A stretch of DNA of 54,810 bases from Methylicorpusculum sp. (GCF_030651835.1 NZ_JAUSBX010000025.1:1-54810), one strand, 5' to 3'. Counted from the first letter of the stretch, positions 1 to 8,616 are shown. Notes: a model not told the origin generated them from the letters alone. Numbers and translations: made by a program.

Positions 1-88
1 GGCATGAGAATTAACTGTCAGAGCAAACCATTAGAGGAATAACCGACAGACTTGTGGACGCGTCCTGCGGACCGGTCCGAGCAGAGCC

Positions 89-138
89 GTGTGGATAAGT
101 CATGGACAGCCTCCCTGCTGACCACAACTTATCCACAC
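89..138. repeat. Inverted repeat carrying two perfect DnaA boxes
   Basis: A perfect 12-bp inverted repeat (89-100 and 127-138) is separated by 26 bp. Each arm contains the consensus DnaA box TTATCCACA: minus orientation at 90-98 and plus orientation at 129-137. Around it are weaker pairings, such as GCGGAC near 67 with GTCCGC near 161. The rest of 1-351 shows no coding signal I can support. The dyad could be the end of a mobile element, since DnaA boxes occur in some transposon ends such as Tn5 OE, or a DnaA regulatory site. No transposase is visible, so the role is open. Confidence 0.5.
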
Positions 139-435
139 TCTTGGACCTCGCGACCACAAAGTCCGCCGGTTCAATAACAGGTTAAAGTGATTGATCTTAA
201 AGACAGTTAATTCGAAAAAAAGCCAATATAGGCTTGAGGGGTTGGTTTGGCTTATTGACTACGGCAGGCTAATGAGTGACCCCTAGTTCCTCATAGTTCG
301 ATGGCAAGAGCTGACAATCAATGACTCTGTCTCCTTTGAATTGATGGATAACCGGTTTATATTCTGCTTGATGAGGTTAACAGTAACGGCTGCATTGTTT
401 ATAGTGAACTAATTGAAATAACTGGAAAATATTTA

Positions 436-669
436 ATGCATTTAATGAACCTGACCCATTTTTCTAGCGTGCAGGGGGTCATGAAAAGTATCAAGGCTAA
501 AGGTATTGAGATCATAATCTATGAGCCCGTAATAAAAGAAGATGGTTTCTTTGATTCACGAATATGTCGTGATCTGCATGAATTCAAGAACAAGGCGGAT
601 GAGATTGTAGCCAACATAATGACCCCTGAAATTCAGGATGTTGCAGCCAAGGTATATACCCGTGACTAG
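436..669 (+). pseudogene. Relic of UDP-glucose 6-dehydrogenase (C-terminal end only)
   Basis: The 77-residue frame matches the last part of the UDP-glucose/GDP-mannose dehydrogenase family. It shows the typical run [17 protein letters not shown], then a region like FFxSRVxRDLxEF, then DEIVAN and a VYTRD-like end. Family members are about 390-450 residues long, so the NAD-binding and central domains are missing. The frame is open upstream only to about 352, and that part does not resemble the enzyme. This is probably the leftover 3' end of a ugd-type gene that once supplied UDP-glucuronate to the neighbouring polysaccharide cluster, cut by rearrangement. It is unlikely to make a working enzyme. 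A short real protein cannot be fully excluded. Confidence 0.7.
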
Positions 670-692
670 TTTGGTTTAGATTGGAGCTTTGA

Positions 693-2045
693 ATGATTGA
701 ATCACTCAAAAATCTTTTTTTGAATTGGAGTGGCTTGGCAAAGCATCGACCAAATCTCTACATGGCAATTACAAATATGGGGTGGTTGGTATCTGAAAAA
801 GTTTTGAGAATTCTATTAGGGCTGGTGACTTTTGTGTTTATGGCAAGACACCTTGGCCCGAGTGATTTTGGCATTTTTAACTATGCCCTTGCTTTTTTAG
901 CCCTATTTTCCAGCATAGCTACTGTTGGGTTGAATGGCCCAGTTGTGAGAGATATTGTTAAGGAGCCCAATGAAGTTAATCTGATCATGGGTACGTCGCT
1001 TGTACTGCAACTAATTGGTGGGCTGGTTGCTTTTTGTTTGCTTCTTGCAACTATTTTGATTGTTAGACCATTTGACAGTATTAGTTTTTGGGTGGTCTCA
1101 ATAATAGGTATTGCTTGTCTATTCAAATTTTCGGAGGTCAGCAAATATTGGTTTGAGGCTAGAGTCCAGTCAAAGTATGTCGTAATTGTTGAGGCAGCTG
1201 TTTTTTTTGTTTTTACCTGCATTAAATTAGCGCTGATCTATTCCGGACTCAGTTTGATTTACTTTGCATGGGTGTCCGTGGTTGAAGCTTTGGCTTTAGC
1301 CTTGCTTGTACTCATTATTTATCAATTTAAGACCGACAATCTATTTAAATTACGATTTTCATTTGTCTGGGCCAAAAAATTATTACAAGAAAGTTGGCCC
1401 CTGATTTTGTCTGGCTTGACCGTCATTCTCTACATGAGAATTGACCAGATCATGATCGCACAAATGATGAGTGATGAATCTGTAGGTATATATTCTGCAG
1501 CGGTTAGGATAAGTGAAGCGTGGTATTTTATTCCACTGGCAATTGTCTCTTCGGTCTTTCCGTCCATTATCAGATTTAAGGGGGAGGGCCAGGAAAAGTA
1601 CTATGTTCAGCTTCAAAAGTTGTTTAGCCTAATGGTGCTGATTTCCATTTTAGTTGCGATCCCTATGTCGCTTATTTCAAATTGGTTGATTTTGACAATG
1701 TACGGTCAGGAGTTTGGTGAAGCTGGTTATGTATTGGCATTACATGTATGGGCCGGTATTTTTGTTAGTCTTGGAGTCTCAAGTGGTAAATGGTATTTGA
1801 ATGAAAACCTCACAAGGCTGATGTTCTACAGGACACTATGTGGGGCAGTAATCAATATCACAATGAATTATTTTCTAATACCTTTCTATGGAATTATAGG
1901 GGCAACGTATGCAACTTTAATAAGTTATATTTTTGTTGCGTTCTTATTTGATATTTTCAATCCAAAAACAAGAAAAATTTTCTGGATGAAAGTTGATTCA
2001 TTTTTCTTCAAAGGACTTAAGCCTAATCAATTCTTCCTTAAATAA
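693..2045 (+). CDS. Wzx-type polysaccharide flippase
   Basis: This 450-residue, very hydrophobic protein has about 12 predicted membrane segments and the general pattern of the polysaccharide-transport (PST/MATE-like) family. An N-terminal segment contains the motif FVFMARHLGPSDFGIFNYA, typical of O-antigen and teichuronic-acid flippases. By family, it moves an undecaprenyl-diphosphate-linked oligosaccharide from the cytoplasmic to the periplasmic face of the inner membrane. The ATG at 693 follows a GGAG ribosome site with good spacing. It is first in a run of six closely packed genes for glycan assembly. Base composition looks AT-rich compared with the housekeeping genes later in the window, as is common for O-antigen loci. 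The exact glycan cannot be told from sequence. Confidence 0.85.
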   Translation: MIESLKNLFLNWSGLAKHRPNLYMAITNMGWLVSEKVLRILLGLVTFVFMARHLGPSDFGIFNYALAFLALFSSIATVGLNGPVVRDIVKEPNEVNLIMGTSLVLQLIGGLVAFCLLLATILIVRPFDSISFWVVSIIGIACLFKFSEVSKYWFEARVQSKYVVIVEAAVFFVFTCIKLALIYSGLSLIYFAWVSVVEALALALLVLIIYQFKTDNLFKLRFSFVWAKKLLQESWPLILSGLTVILYMRIDQIMIAQMMSDESVGIYSAAVRISEAWYFIPLAIVSSVFPSIIRFKGEGQEKYYVQLQKLFSLMVLISILVAIPMSLISNWLILTMYGQEFGEAGYVLALHVWAGIFVSLGVSSGKWYLNENLTRLMFYRTLCGAVINITMNYFLIPFYGIIGATYATLISYIFVAFLFDIFNPKTRKIFWMKVDSFFFKGLKPNQFFLK

Positions 2046-2046
2046 A

Positions 2047-2730
2047 ATGATCCAATCACTAAAAAACTTAACCAGGAATTTTCTCGGGCTATGGTGGCAG
2101 TCTACTTGTTCGCAAGAGGGTGAAGATCTGGTGCTTGCCAAAATTTTTAATGCCAGAAAATCCGGGTTTTATGTAGATGTCGGTGCGCATCATCCAATGC
2201 GTTTTTCTAATACCTACAAATTTTACAAAAGAGGTTGGCGTGGCATAAATATAGAGCCAAATCCAGAAGTTATTGGTTTATTTAAAAAGTTTAGATCCAG
2301 AGATATCAATCTTAATATTGGAATCGGCAAGAAGCCTTCAACGCTCCTCTACTATATGTTTAACGAGTCAGCGTTGAATACTTTTGATGAGGCATTGGCG
2401 CAAAAAAGGCTTGAGTCTATTCAATATCGTCTGAAGGAAACCAGACATGTCCCAATTGAAAGATTGGATCAGGTACTTGCGAGATATAAAAACGAATTTA
2501 CCCAGATAGATTTTATGACTATTGATGTCGAGGGTTTGGATTTTGAAGTACTGAAATCTAATGATTGGGTAGCATATAGGCCAAATTGGGTATTAGTAGA
2601 ACAACTTGGGTTGAGTGACTTATCCAATATGGATTTTGAAATCCATCATTTCATGAAAGAAAAAGGATACGTGTTGTTCGCAAAGACGTTTAACACTCTC
2701 TTTTACAAAAATAATGACAAATCAATATAG
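2047..2730 (+). CDS. FkbM-family methyltransferase
   Basis: The protein has the FkbM methyltransferase fold. A SQEGEDLVLAKIF start leads into the SAM-binding segment FYVDVGAHHP near residues 37-46. NIEPNP follows at the end of the second strand, and IDVEGLDFEVL lies in the second half. Such enzymes O-methylate sugars or lipids and are common in capsule and O-antigen clusters, so a role in methylating the surface glycan is likely. I chose the ATG at 2047, one base after the flippase stop. An upstream ATG at 1993 is in frame but would put 18 atypical residues before the domain. No clear ribosome site supports either, so translation may be coupled to the flippase. The 3' end overlaps the next gene by 17 bases. 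Confidence 0.8.
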   Translation: MIQSLKNLTRNFLGLWWQSTCSQEGEDLVLAKIFNARKSGFYVDVGAHHPMRFSNTYKFYKRGWRGINIEPNPEVIGLFKKFRSRDINLNIGIGKKPSTLLYYMFNESALNTFDEALAQKRLESIQYRLKETRHVPIERLDQVLARYKNEFTQIDFMTIDVEGLDFEVLKSNDWVAYRPNWVLVEQLGLSDLSNMDFEIHHFMKEKGYVLFAKTFNTLFYKNNDKSI

Positions 2731-3634
2731 TCCCATTGCCTTATTCGTTTACAACCGGCCTAGACACACCCTTAAAACGGTAGAGGCTTTGCTCAAGAAC
2801 CCAGAGGCTTCGAGTTCTGAATTATTCATTTTCTCAGACGCAGCAAAGCATGAAGGTGATCGATCGGCAGTCAATGAGGTTAGGGCGTTCATACACCAGA
2901 TAACCGGGTTTAAGACTATCACGATTATAGAGCGCGAGAAAAACTGGGGTCTCGCAAACTCAATCATAGACGGTGTGACAGCGATATGTGATAAGTATGG
3001 TAGGGTCATTGTACTTGAAGATGACCTGATTTTTAGTGAGCATTTTCTTGGCTACATGAACTCAGCACTGAATAAGTATGAGGATAATCAACTGGTTTGG
3101 CATATAAGTGGGTGGAATTACCCCATTGATCCATCTGGGCTTGGGGATGCATTTTTCTGGAAAACAATGAATTGCTGGGGTTGGGCTACATGGGCAAATA
3201 GATGGAATAAATTCTCCAAAAAACCTGATGAGATGATCAGAGGCTGGTCGCCGCAAAAAATCAATGCATTCAACCTGGATGCGACGTATAACTTTTGGCG
3301 TCAAGTAAAGTTGAATCGTAAAGGTAAGATAAATACTTGGGCAGTTTTCTGGTATGCGACGATTTTTTCGCATGGTGGTTTATGTCTTAATCCTACATCT
3401 TCATATGTCATGAATATAGGGCATGATGGCACAGGCGAAAATTGCCGAAATTCTGATCATTTTTCGATGTATCAGTTCATTAATGAAAAACAAGATATAG
3501 TCTTGCCTGACTTAGTTAAAGTCTCTGATGATGCTGTATGTCGTATAAAAATCTTTTTGGATAAATACGCAAGGCAAAGTCAAGCTTTATATTGGCTAAG
3601 AAAAATTCAAATGGTCAGTGAGATTTATTTTTGA
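2714..3634 (+). CDS. Glycosyltransferase, GT2/GNT-I-like (GT-A fold)
   Basis: The 306-residue protein begins with PIALFVYNRPRHTLKTVEAL, a common start of GT-A fold sugar transferases related to family 2 and to eukaryotic GNT-I. The acidic motif VIVLEDD near residues 98-104 is the probable metal/nucleotide-sugar binding DxD equivalent. The aromatic stretch NCWGWATWANRW near 155-166 is conserved in this subfamily. It should act on the cytoplasmic side, adding one sugar to the lipid-linked repeat unit. It overlaps the FkbM gene by 17 bases and the next methyltransferase by one base, so translation is probably coupled. Donor and acceptor cannot be predicted. Confidence 0.8.
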   Translation: MTNQYSPIALFVYNRPRHTLKTVEALLKNPEASSSELFIFSDAAKHEGDRSAVNEVRAFIHQITGFKTITIIEREKNWGLANSIIDGVTAICDKYGRVIVLEDDLIFSEHFLGYMNSALNKYEDNQLVWHISGWNYPIDPSGLGDAFFWKTMNCWGWATWANRWNKFSKKPDEMIRGWSPQKINAFNLDATYNFWRQVKLNRKGKINTWAVFWYATIFSHGGLCLNPTSSYVMNIGHDGTGENCRNSDHFSMYQFINEKQDIVLPDLVKVSDDAVCRIKIFLDKYARQSQALYWLRKIQMVSEIYF

Positions 3635-4476
3635 TGGAAACGATTGATATTTGGGGCGAAAAAATTCCTCTTTCAGTCCTATCGCAGTATGAGATCGATT
3701 ACCTAGCGACATTCTCTAAAAATATTCCTGACGTCCATTGGATTTGGTCGGAAATGGATCGTGTATGGAATGATCTCAAACTAGATAATACCAAGCCCCT
3801 ATCTGATCAGCGGATAGCTGATTATTATGGTCATCCAATATGGATAGTTAATGGATTATTCACAAAATTTGATAAGGTCTCTAAAGGCCATAGACTTGCA
3901 ATTGCTAAATTTCTTGAAAAGCAAGGAGTAGTTAACATTGCGGATTATGGTGGCGGGTTTGGTGAAATGGCTATTACACTTAGTGAAGTCTTGCCAAATG
4001 CTGATATTTCAATAATAGAGCCATATCCGTCCAAGTTGGGTATTTACCGACTCGAGAATTTTACAAGGGTTAGACAAGTTCAAGAGATAACCAATAATTC
4101 ATATGATGCGGTAATTGCACAGGACGTGCTTGAGCATGTTGAAGATCCAGTATTACTTGCGTTTCAGTTAACCGAAACAGTTAAAAAAAGTGGAATAATT
4201 GTTTTTGCTAACTGCTTTTATCCGTATATCAATTGTCACCTTCCATCCACATTTCATTTAAGACATACATTTTCATTTGTGTCTAAAAATCTGGGTCTGA
4301 AATATCTTGGTGTTATTAAAGGGGCATATCACGCTCAGGTTTATAGGAAAGTTGCTGAACCAAATCTTGATCGTGTCCGTGCAGCAGAGAATATTTCCCG
4401 CAAAGTTGGCGGAATGGTTAATTTGCCATTGAGTACTTTGATATCTAAGGTTAAAAGAAGAATATTCGTCAGATGA
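3634..4476 (+). CDS. Class I SAM-dependent methyltransferase (glycan cluster)
   Basis: This 280-residue protein has the class I SAM-binding glycine motif in VNIADYGGGFGEMAI around residues 98-112. An acidic residue ends the next strand (SIIEPYPS), and motif IV is AQDVLEHVEDP, all as in family-11/25 methyltransferases. The N-terminal hundred residues are not recognised and may bind the substrate. The start is the ATG at 3634, which overlaps the previous stop codon (TGATG). The last four bases overlap the ATG of the following glycosyltransferase (ATGA). In this setting it most likely methylates a sugar or sugar nucleotide of the surface polysaccharide. It could also methylate a phosphate or a lipid carrier end, as chain-terminating methylases do. 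Confidence 0.75.
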   Translation: METIDIWGEKIPLSVLSQYEIDYLATFSKNIPDVHWIWSEMDRVWNDLKLDNTKPLSDQRIADYYGHPIWIVNGLFTKFDKVSKGHRLAIAKFLEKQGVVNIADYGGGFGEMAITLSEVLPNADISIIEPYPSKLGIYRLENFTRVRQVQEITNNSYDAVIAQDVLEHVEDPVLLAFQLTETVKKSGIIVFANCFYPYINCHLPSTFHLRHTFSFVSKNLGLKYLGVIKGAYHAQVYRKVAEPNLDRVRAAENISRKVGGMVNLPLSTLISKVKRRIFVR

Positions 4477-5741
4477 AAATTGGTATTGTCAACAAGCACC
4501 ACAAAAAAGGTGGTGCAGCTATTGCTGCTGATCGTTTGTTTGAGGCTTTGCTCTCAGATGGCGTTACCGTATATAAATACATAGATTCCGGTGAAATTGA
4601 TAATCCAAATATAAAAAAAAGACTATTTGGTGTGCGTTTTTCTGAGTTCATTTCATTCATTAGAAACTCGATTGGTACAGGGTTTGCTAAGATGGTCAAG
4701 CGTAACGATTCAACAACTCTTTCACCCGCAGTGATTCCTTCTTGCTGGCCAGATGTCCTGAATGACTCAGATATGGATGTCATTAATCTTCATTGGATTA
4801 ATGGCGAAATGATGTCAATAAAAGATATATCTCGAATTACTAAGCCTTTGGTTTGGACCATGCATGATATGTGGCTAGTATCTGGGGCAAGTCACTACTT
4901 TGATGAAAAGGAGCTAGAACTAAATTCTAGTGACGGCCGTGCATCCAATAAGCAATTCGATTTAGAAATGTGGACGTTGAGCAGAAAACTTAAATTATGG
5001 AAAAAGCCGATTCATATTGTATCCCCAAGTAATTGGTTGGCAAGATGCGTAAAAAAATCTAAATTGACATCTAATTGGCCAGTAAGTGTAATTCATAATC
5101 CGATTGATATTAATTTCTGGAAGCCTTTGTCTAAATCGAGATGTAGACAGCATTTAGGGTTGTCAGCTGACGAAGATGTTTTAATGTTTGGAGCCGTGGG
5201 TGGCGGCAAAGACCCCAGGAAAGGCTTTGATCTACTAATTGATGCTATAGAGAGGCTACATCAAAACTACAGTGCTATTAAGAATTTGACGGTAGTGGTT
5301 GTTGGGCAAGTAAAGCCAACTAAGGATGTTCATTGGCAGATACCGACAATATTTACAGGGCACCTATCTTCCCAGGATGAATTAAGAGATTTTTACAATG
5401 CCGCTGATCTTTTAGTAATCCCTTCTAGGCAAGATAATCTCCCTAATACAGGGCTTGAAGCGATTGCATGTGGCGTACCCGTTGTTGCTTTTGATATTGG
5501 GGGCTTGTCAGACATTGTTGTTCACAAAAAAACTGGTTACCTAGCAAGCGCATTTGACTGCAGCGATTTGGCGGCTGGCATAGTTTGGGTTTTAGAACAA
5601 AAAAAACTTAACAACGAGTCAGTTAGTAGAGAATCAGAAGTGGAATCAATTAACATCAATTGCAGGATTTATGCGGAGGAAAATTTTTCTTACCAAGTGA
5701 TTGCTGAAAAGTATAAAGCTTTATATAGAAGCCTATTATGA
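4473..5741 (+). CDS. Glycosyltransferase family 4
   Basis: The 422-residue protein has the two-domain GT-B layout of family 4. Its N-terminal half starts MKIGIVNKHHKKGGAAIAA, where a Gly-rich loop follows the first strand as in WcaC-like colanic-acid transferases. The C-terminal half carries GAVGGGKDPRKGFDLLIDA near residues 246-264. The retaining-GT donor motif LEAIACGVPVVAFDIGG lies near 328-344, including the E-x7-E-like region. It should transfer a sugar from a nucleotide donor to the growing lipid-linked oligosaccharide in the cytoplasm. It is translationally coupled on both sides, with four-base ATGA overlaps to the methyltransferase before it and the GT2 gene after it. Confidence 0.85.
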   Translation: MKIGIVNKHHKKGGAAIAADRLFEALLSDGVTVYKYIDSGEIDNPNIKKRLFGVRFSEFISFIRNSIGTGFAKMVKRNDSTTLSPAVIPSCWPDVLNDSDMDVINLHWINGEMMSIKDISRITKPLVWTMHDMWLVSGASHYFDEKELELNSSDGRASNKQFDLEMWTLSRKLKLWKKPIHIVSPSNWLARCVKKSKLTSNWPVSVIHNPIDINFWKPLSKSRCRQHLGLSADEDVLMFGAVGGGKDPRKGFDLLIDAIERLHQNYSAIKNLTVVVVGQVKPTKDVHWQIPTIFTGHLSSQDELRDFYNAADLLVIPSRQDNLPNTGLEAIACGVPVVAFDIGGLSDIVVHKKTGYLASAFDCSDLAAGIVWVLEQKKLNNESVSRESEVESININCRIYAEENFSYQVIAEKYKALYRSLL

Positions 5742-6496
5742 CGCATGGCTATCCAACAATCTCAATTATTACAGTCTGCTACAACAGTGAAGAAACCATT
5801 GCGGATACGATAGCTTCAGTTGCATCTCAGCAATACAGTGACTACGAACATATCATTGTAGATGGTGCCTCCTCAGATGGCACCCTGGATATCGTAAAAA
5901 ATGCACGGAGTGTAACCCGGTATGTCTCAGAGCGAGATGAAGGGATTTACGATGCTATGAACAAGGGTATTTCTATGGCTACAGGGAATGTGATAGGAAT
6001 ATTAAATGCCGATGACGTTTATGCTAATGCTGAAATATTACAACGAATATCGCTAAAGATGGAGCGAGATAGCCTCGATGTGTTATACGGCGATGTCGTT
6101 TTTTTTTCGCCTTATAAGCCGAATGTTATCAAACGTCGCTTCAGTTCAGGGCAATTCTCACCTTCAAAAATTGCCTGGGGTTGGATGCCGGCACATCCGT
6201 CACTTTTTATCAGACGATCATTATTCGAACAATATGGCTTTTATAAAACCGATTTTAAAATAGCTGGTGATTTCGAGTTTGTAGCCAGAATATTTAAGGG
6301 AGGTAACTTGCGCTATGGTTATTTACCGGAAGTGATGGTTAAAATGCGCACCGGGGGAATTAGCACGGGAGGATGGCGTAATACAATTCTGCTAAACCAG
6401 GAGGTGTTGCGAGCTTGTCGTGAAAATGGAATAAGTACTAATTGGTTAAAAATTATTTCAAAGTATCCATTCAAATTATTTGAATATTTACGCTAG
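5738..6496 (+). CDS. Glycosyltransferase family 2 (WcaA-like)
   Basis: This is a 252-residue inverting GT2 enzyme. The N-terminus shows ISIITVCYNSEETIADTI, then HIIVDGASSDGT (first acidic pair) and GILNADDVY near residues 86-94, the DxD metal-binding motif. DEGIYDAMNKGI between them is characteristic of this subgroup. Its length is usual for family members without a membrane tail. It is the last gene of the coupled cluster, its ATG overlapping the previous stop. After its stop the sequence changes to a 280-bp non-coding stretch with an inverted-repeat element, which fits the cluster ending here. It probably adds a branch or terminal sugar. Confidence 0.85.
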   Translation: MTHGYPTISIITVCYNSEETIADTIASVASQQYSDYEHIIVDGASSDGTLDIVKNARSVTRYVSERDEGIYDAMNKGISMATGNVIGILNADDVYANAEILQRISLKMERDSLDVLYGDVVFFSPYKPNVIKRRFSSGQFSPSKIAWGWMPAHPSLFIRRSLFEQYGFYKTDFKIAGDFEFVARIFKGGNLRYGYLPEVMVKMRTGGISTGGWRNTILLNQEVLRACRENGISTNWLKIISKYPFKLFEYLR

Positions 6497-6551
6497 TTTA
6501 CAGGAGTGGCTAAGCAAATTAACTGTGCTCGCGGTTTGATTTAGTCCAAAA

Positions 6552-6705
6552 GGGGTAGTCAATTAGAACTTCCTGGTACTACATGTAGTATTTTTGGATT
6601 TGACTTAGAATGGTTGAAATCCAGTCTGCATGTGCTGTATGAAATATTCAGACCGTTATCAGCAATCACAATATATTGTGGTAGGAGGCGCTAATTGACT
6701 ACCCC
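6552..6705. mobile_element. 154-bp MITE-like element with perfect 15-bp terminal inverted repeats
   Basis: Positions 6552-6566 (GGGGTAGTCAATTAG) and 6691-6705 are perfect reverse complements, enclosing a non-coding core. The core holds two perfect 14-bp palindromes: TACTACATGTAGTA at 6577-6590 and CACAATATATTGTG at 6667-6680. The octamer TTAGTCCA occurs just outside on both sides (6541-6548 and 6707-6714), as an 8-bp target duplication would, though separated from the repeats by 3 and 1 bases. Short length, no gene and paired ends fit a non-autonomous transposable element. A transcribed hairpin terminating the glycan cluster is the alternative. Confidence 0.6.
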
Positions 6706-6774
6706 GTTAGTCCAATATATTTTACAAATTATAATTAATTAATATGTAAAACATTTTAGTCATTACGATTGAGT

Positions 6775-7013
6775 ATGGATATTGTTGAGCTCGGACAACA
6801 GATAAGAAAATTATGAAGTCAACAGGGCATTTCTCAGCAGCAAATTGCTGCGAATTTGGGAATGTCTCGGGCAACTTTAATGCGCTAGAAAAAGGGCGGT
6901 CTGGCGATGTAGGTGTACGGAAAGTACTGAGTATTTTGGATTATCTGGGTTATGAGTTGACGTTGCGAGAAAAGTCCCCTTTTCCGACTCTGGAGGAGTT
7001 AACCGGAGAATGA
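6775..7013 (+). pseudogene. Broken HipB-type antitoxin (XRE helix-turn-helix)
   Basis: Read from ATG 6775 the frame gives MDIVELGQQIRKL, a stop (TGA), then SQQGISQQQIAANLGMSRAT, which is a clear XRE helix-turn-helix. It then meets a second stop (TAG) just where a one-base frame change restores LEKGRSGDVGVRKVLSILDY and an end like LxLREKSPFPTLEEL. HipB proteins are about 75-90 residues, so the whole gene is present but carries one nonsense change and one frameshift. It is followed directly by an equally damaged hipA. It would have been the DNA-binding antitoxin and autorepressor of that kinase toxin. Confidence 0.75.
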
Positions 7014-7017
7014 GGGC

Positions 7018-8191
7018 TTGCGTGTTAATATGCAAAATCAGCCTGCCGGGTTTTTGGTAAAAGAAAAGGCGGAGTTTATTTTTAATTACGCCGATGTGGA
7101 TAGTGATTAATTTATATCCTTGACTATGCCGGTCCGGACTAAAAGTTATGCGTATTCTCGGTTACATCCCCTATTTGAGATGCATTTACCTGAAGGTTAT
7201 TTGCTATCAATCATCAAAAAACACTTCGCCAAGTTAACGGCTACAGACGATTTCGGCTTGTTGCGTTTGTTGTCGCCATCGATAAGGGGCAGAGTTCATT
7301 ACCTTGCGGATTCATCTGTTTTGACTACGCCATTACATCTAGAAGAGCTGCTGCATAGTCAACAGGACGGCCTGTTTGACGAACTGGTTAGCCGATTTGC
7401 TTTGCAAAGTGCCTTGAGTGGCGTTCAGCCCAAGGTTTTGGTCAAGGTGGTTGATAAAGCCTCATTAGAATTGAATGATTAAATTGTTAAAGCTTGGGGA
7501 GCGGATTATCCACAGTTGGCCTTAAATGAGTATTTTTGGATGCAAGTGTTAAAGCATGCCGGTGTCGATGTGCCGGTGTTTTATTTGTCTGATGATGATG
7601 CGTTGTTTGTGATGAAACGCTTTGATTCGACCGATCGAGGTGAGTCTATCGGTTTCGAGGATATGTGTGTTATAGGACAAACAGCGAGATGATAAATATG
7701 TTGGCAGTTATGAACAAATCGCCAAAACAATCAAACTGTTTTGCAGTCCCGTTAACAAGATGCGTTCGTTGCAGCAGTTTTTTAAAATGGTGGTGTTAAA
7801 TAATTGTTTGCAAAATGGTGATGCGCATTTGAAAAATTTCGGCCTGCTCTATGATGATTTGAGCGCTATTCGCTTGGCTCCAGCCTATGATGTGGTGCGC
7901 ACCAAGGTATATATAAAACAGGATATTGCTGCTCTGACTTTGTTGGGGAGTAAAAGATGGTGGGAACAGGCTTATTTGCTGCGTTTTGCTGTCGTGAGTT
8001 GTGGTCTGACAGCTAAAATTGCACATCGATTGCTTGAGGAGTGCCGAGTTGCTTTAGGCGAGGTGCGGGAATTAGTCAATCGGCGCTTGCTTGATGAGTC
8101 GGTAGCGAAAAAGCGAGAGGTGCTTGAGCATTTGTCGGTGCTGATGGGGCAGGCGTTGTCTGCAAACCCGATAAGTTATGCATTTTGCTAA
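7018..8191 (+). pseudogene. Broken HipA-type kinase toxin
   Basis: Conceptual translation reads as a nearly complete HipA serine/threonine kinase. LRVNMQNQPAGFLVKEKAEF starts the N-terminal domain, then SLTMPVRTKSY, then ALSGVQPKVLVKV (ATP-loop region). Near the C-terminus comes NGDAHLKNFGLL, the kinase catalytic loop, followed by APAYDVV. The frame is broken by in-frame stops at 7108 and 7480 and by a frameshift near 7670-7680, so no full protein can be made. HipA phosphorylates glutamyl-tRNA synthetase in E. coli. Since both toxin and antitoxin are destroyed, the locus is an inactive remnant. The largest intact pieces are 7120-7482 and 7760-8191. Confidence 0.8.
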
Positions 8192-8200
8192 CCGTCCGTC

Positions 8201-8447
8201 CCCCTCTTTGAAAAAGAGGGGCTGGGGAGATTTTTTGTATAAATCCCCCTCGATTCCCCATTTTTAAGGCTATGTTGGCGTTAATAGTTGGTGTCGCCCC
8301 GGCACGGATTGCCGGGGTCCAGAAGCCATGGATGGCGTTGGACTTTCACTTCCTTGTGACTTGGTTTCCTGCAATCCATGCCGGAATGACGGCGTTGACG
8401 TAGTTTTAACTACCAAAGCGAACATAGCCTTTTTTAAAGGGGGAAGA
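8201..8447. repeat. Palindromic CCCCCT-type repeat, split by a MITE-like insertion
   Basis: Three successive hairpins can be drawn. CCCCTCTTT/AAAGAGGGG spans 8201-8221, and GGGGAGATTT with AAATCCCC spans about 8224-8248. The third, built from TTCCCCATTTTT and AAAGGGGGAA, has its left arm at 8253-8265 and its right arm only at 8436-8445. The two halves of that third stem are separated exactly by the 162-bp element at 8268-8429. Repeats of this CCCCC...AAAGGGGG look are, from memory, common intergenic elements in several bacterial groups. No gene is seen in 8192-8616. Confidence 0.55.
8268..8429 (+). mobile_element. MITE-like element, copy 1 (162 bp)
   Basis: The left end GGCTATGTTGGCGTTAATAG and the right end ...CTACCAAAGCGAACATAGCC are imperfect inverted repeats of about 23 bp. 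A second copy in the same orientation lies at 9629-9791, with the same ends and shared internal segments (TGTCGCC or CGTCGCC after the left end, CTTTCAC in the middle, GCCGGAATGACG or GCCGGGATGACG before the right end). TTTTTAA occurs on both sides (8261-8267 and 8431-8437), consistent with a target duplication. No coding capacity; probably mobilised by a transposase elsewhere. Confidence 0.65.
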
Positions 8448-8616
8448 AGCCTAAATTAACGGTATTGCCCAGTAGGGTCAATGCCTAACTTAGGTGGTTT
8501 ATTCGCGGGCATGGCCTGCTCCTACAAAAAAATACGCTTAACTTAACGGCATTTGCTGTAGGGCCCGATTAGTTGGGTAGTACAAATAAACTGATTGGGT
8601 CGTGACATGGAGTTTT

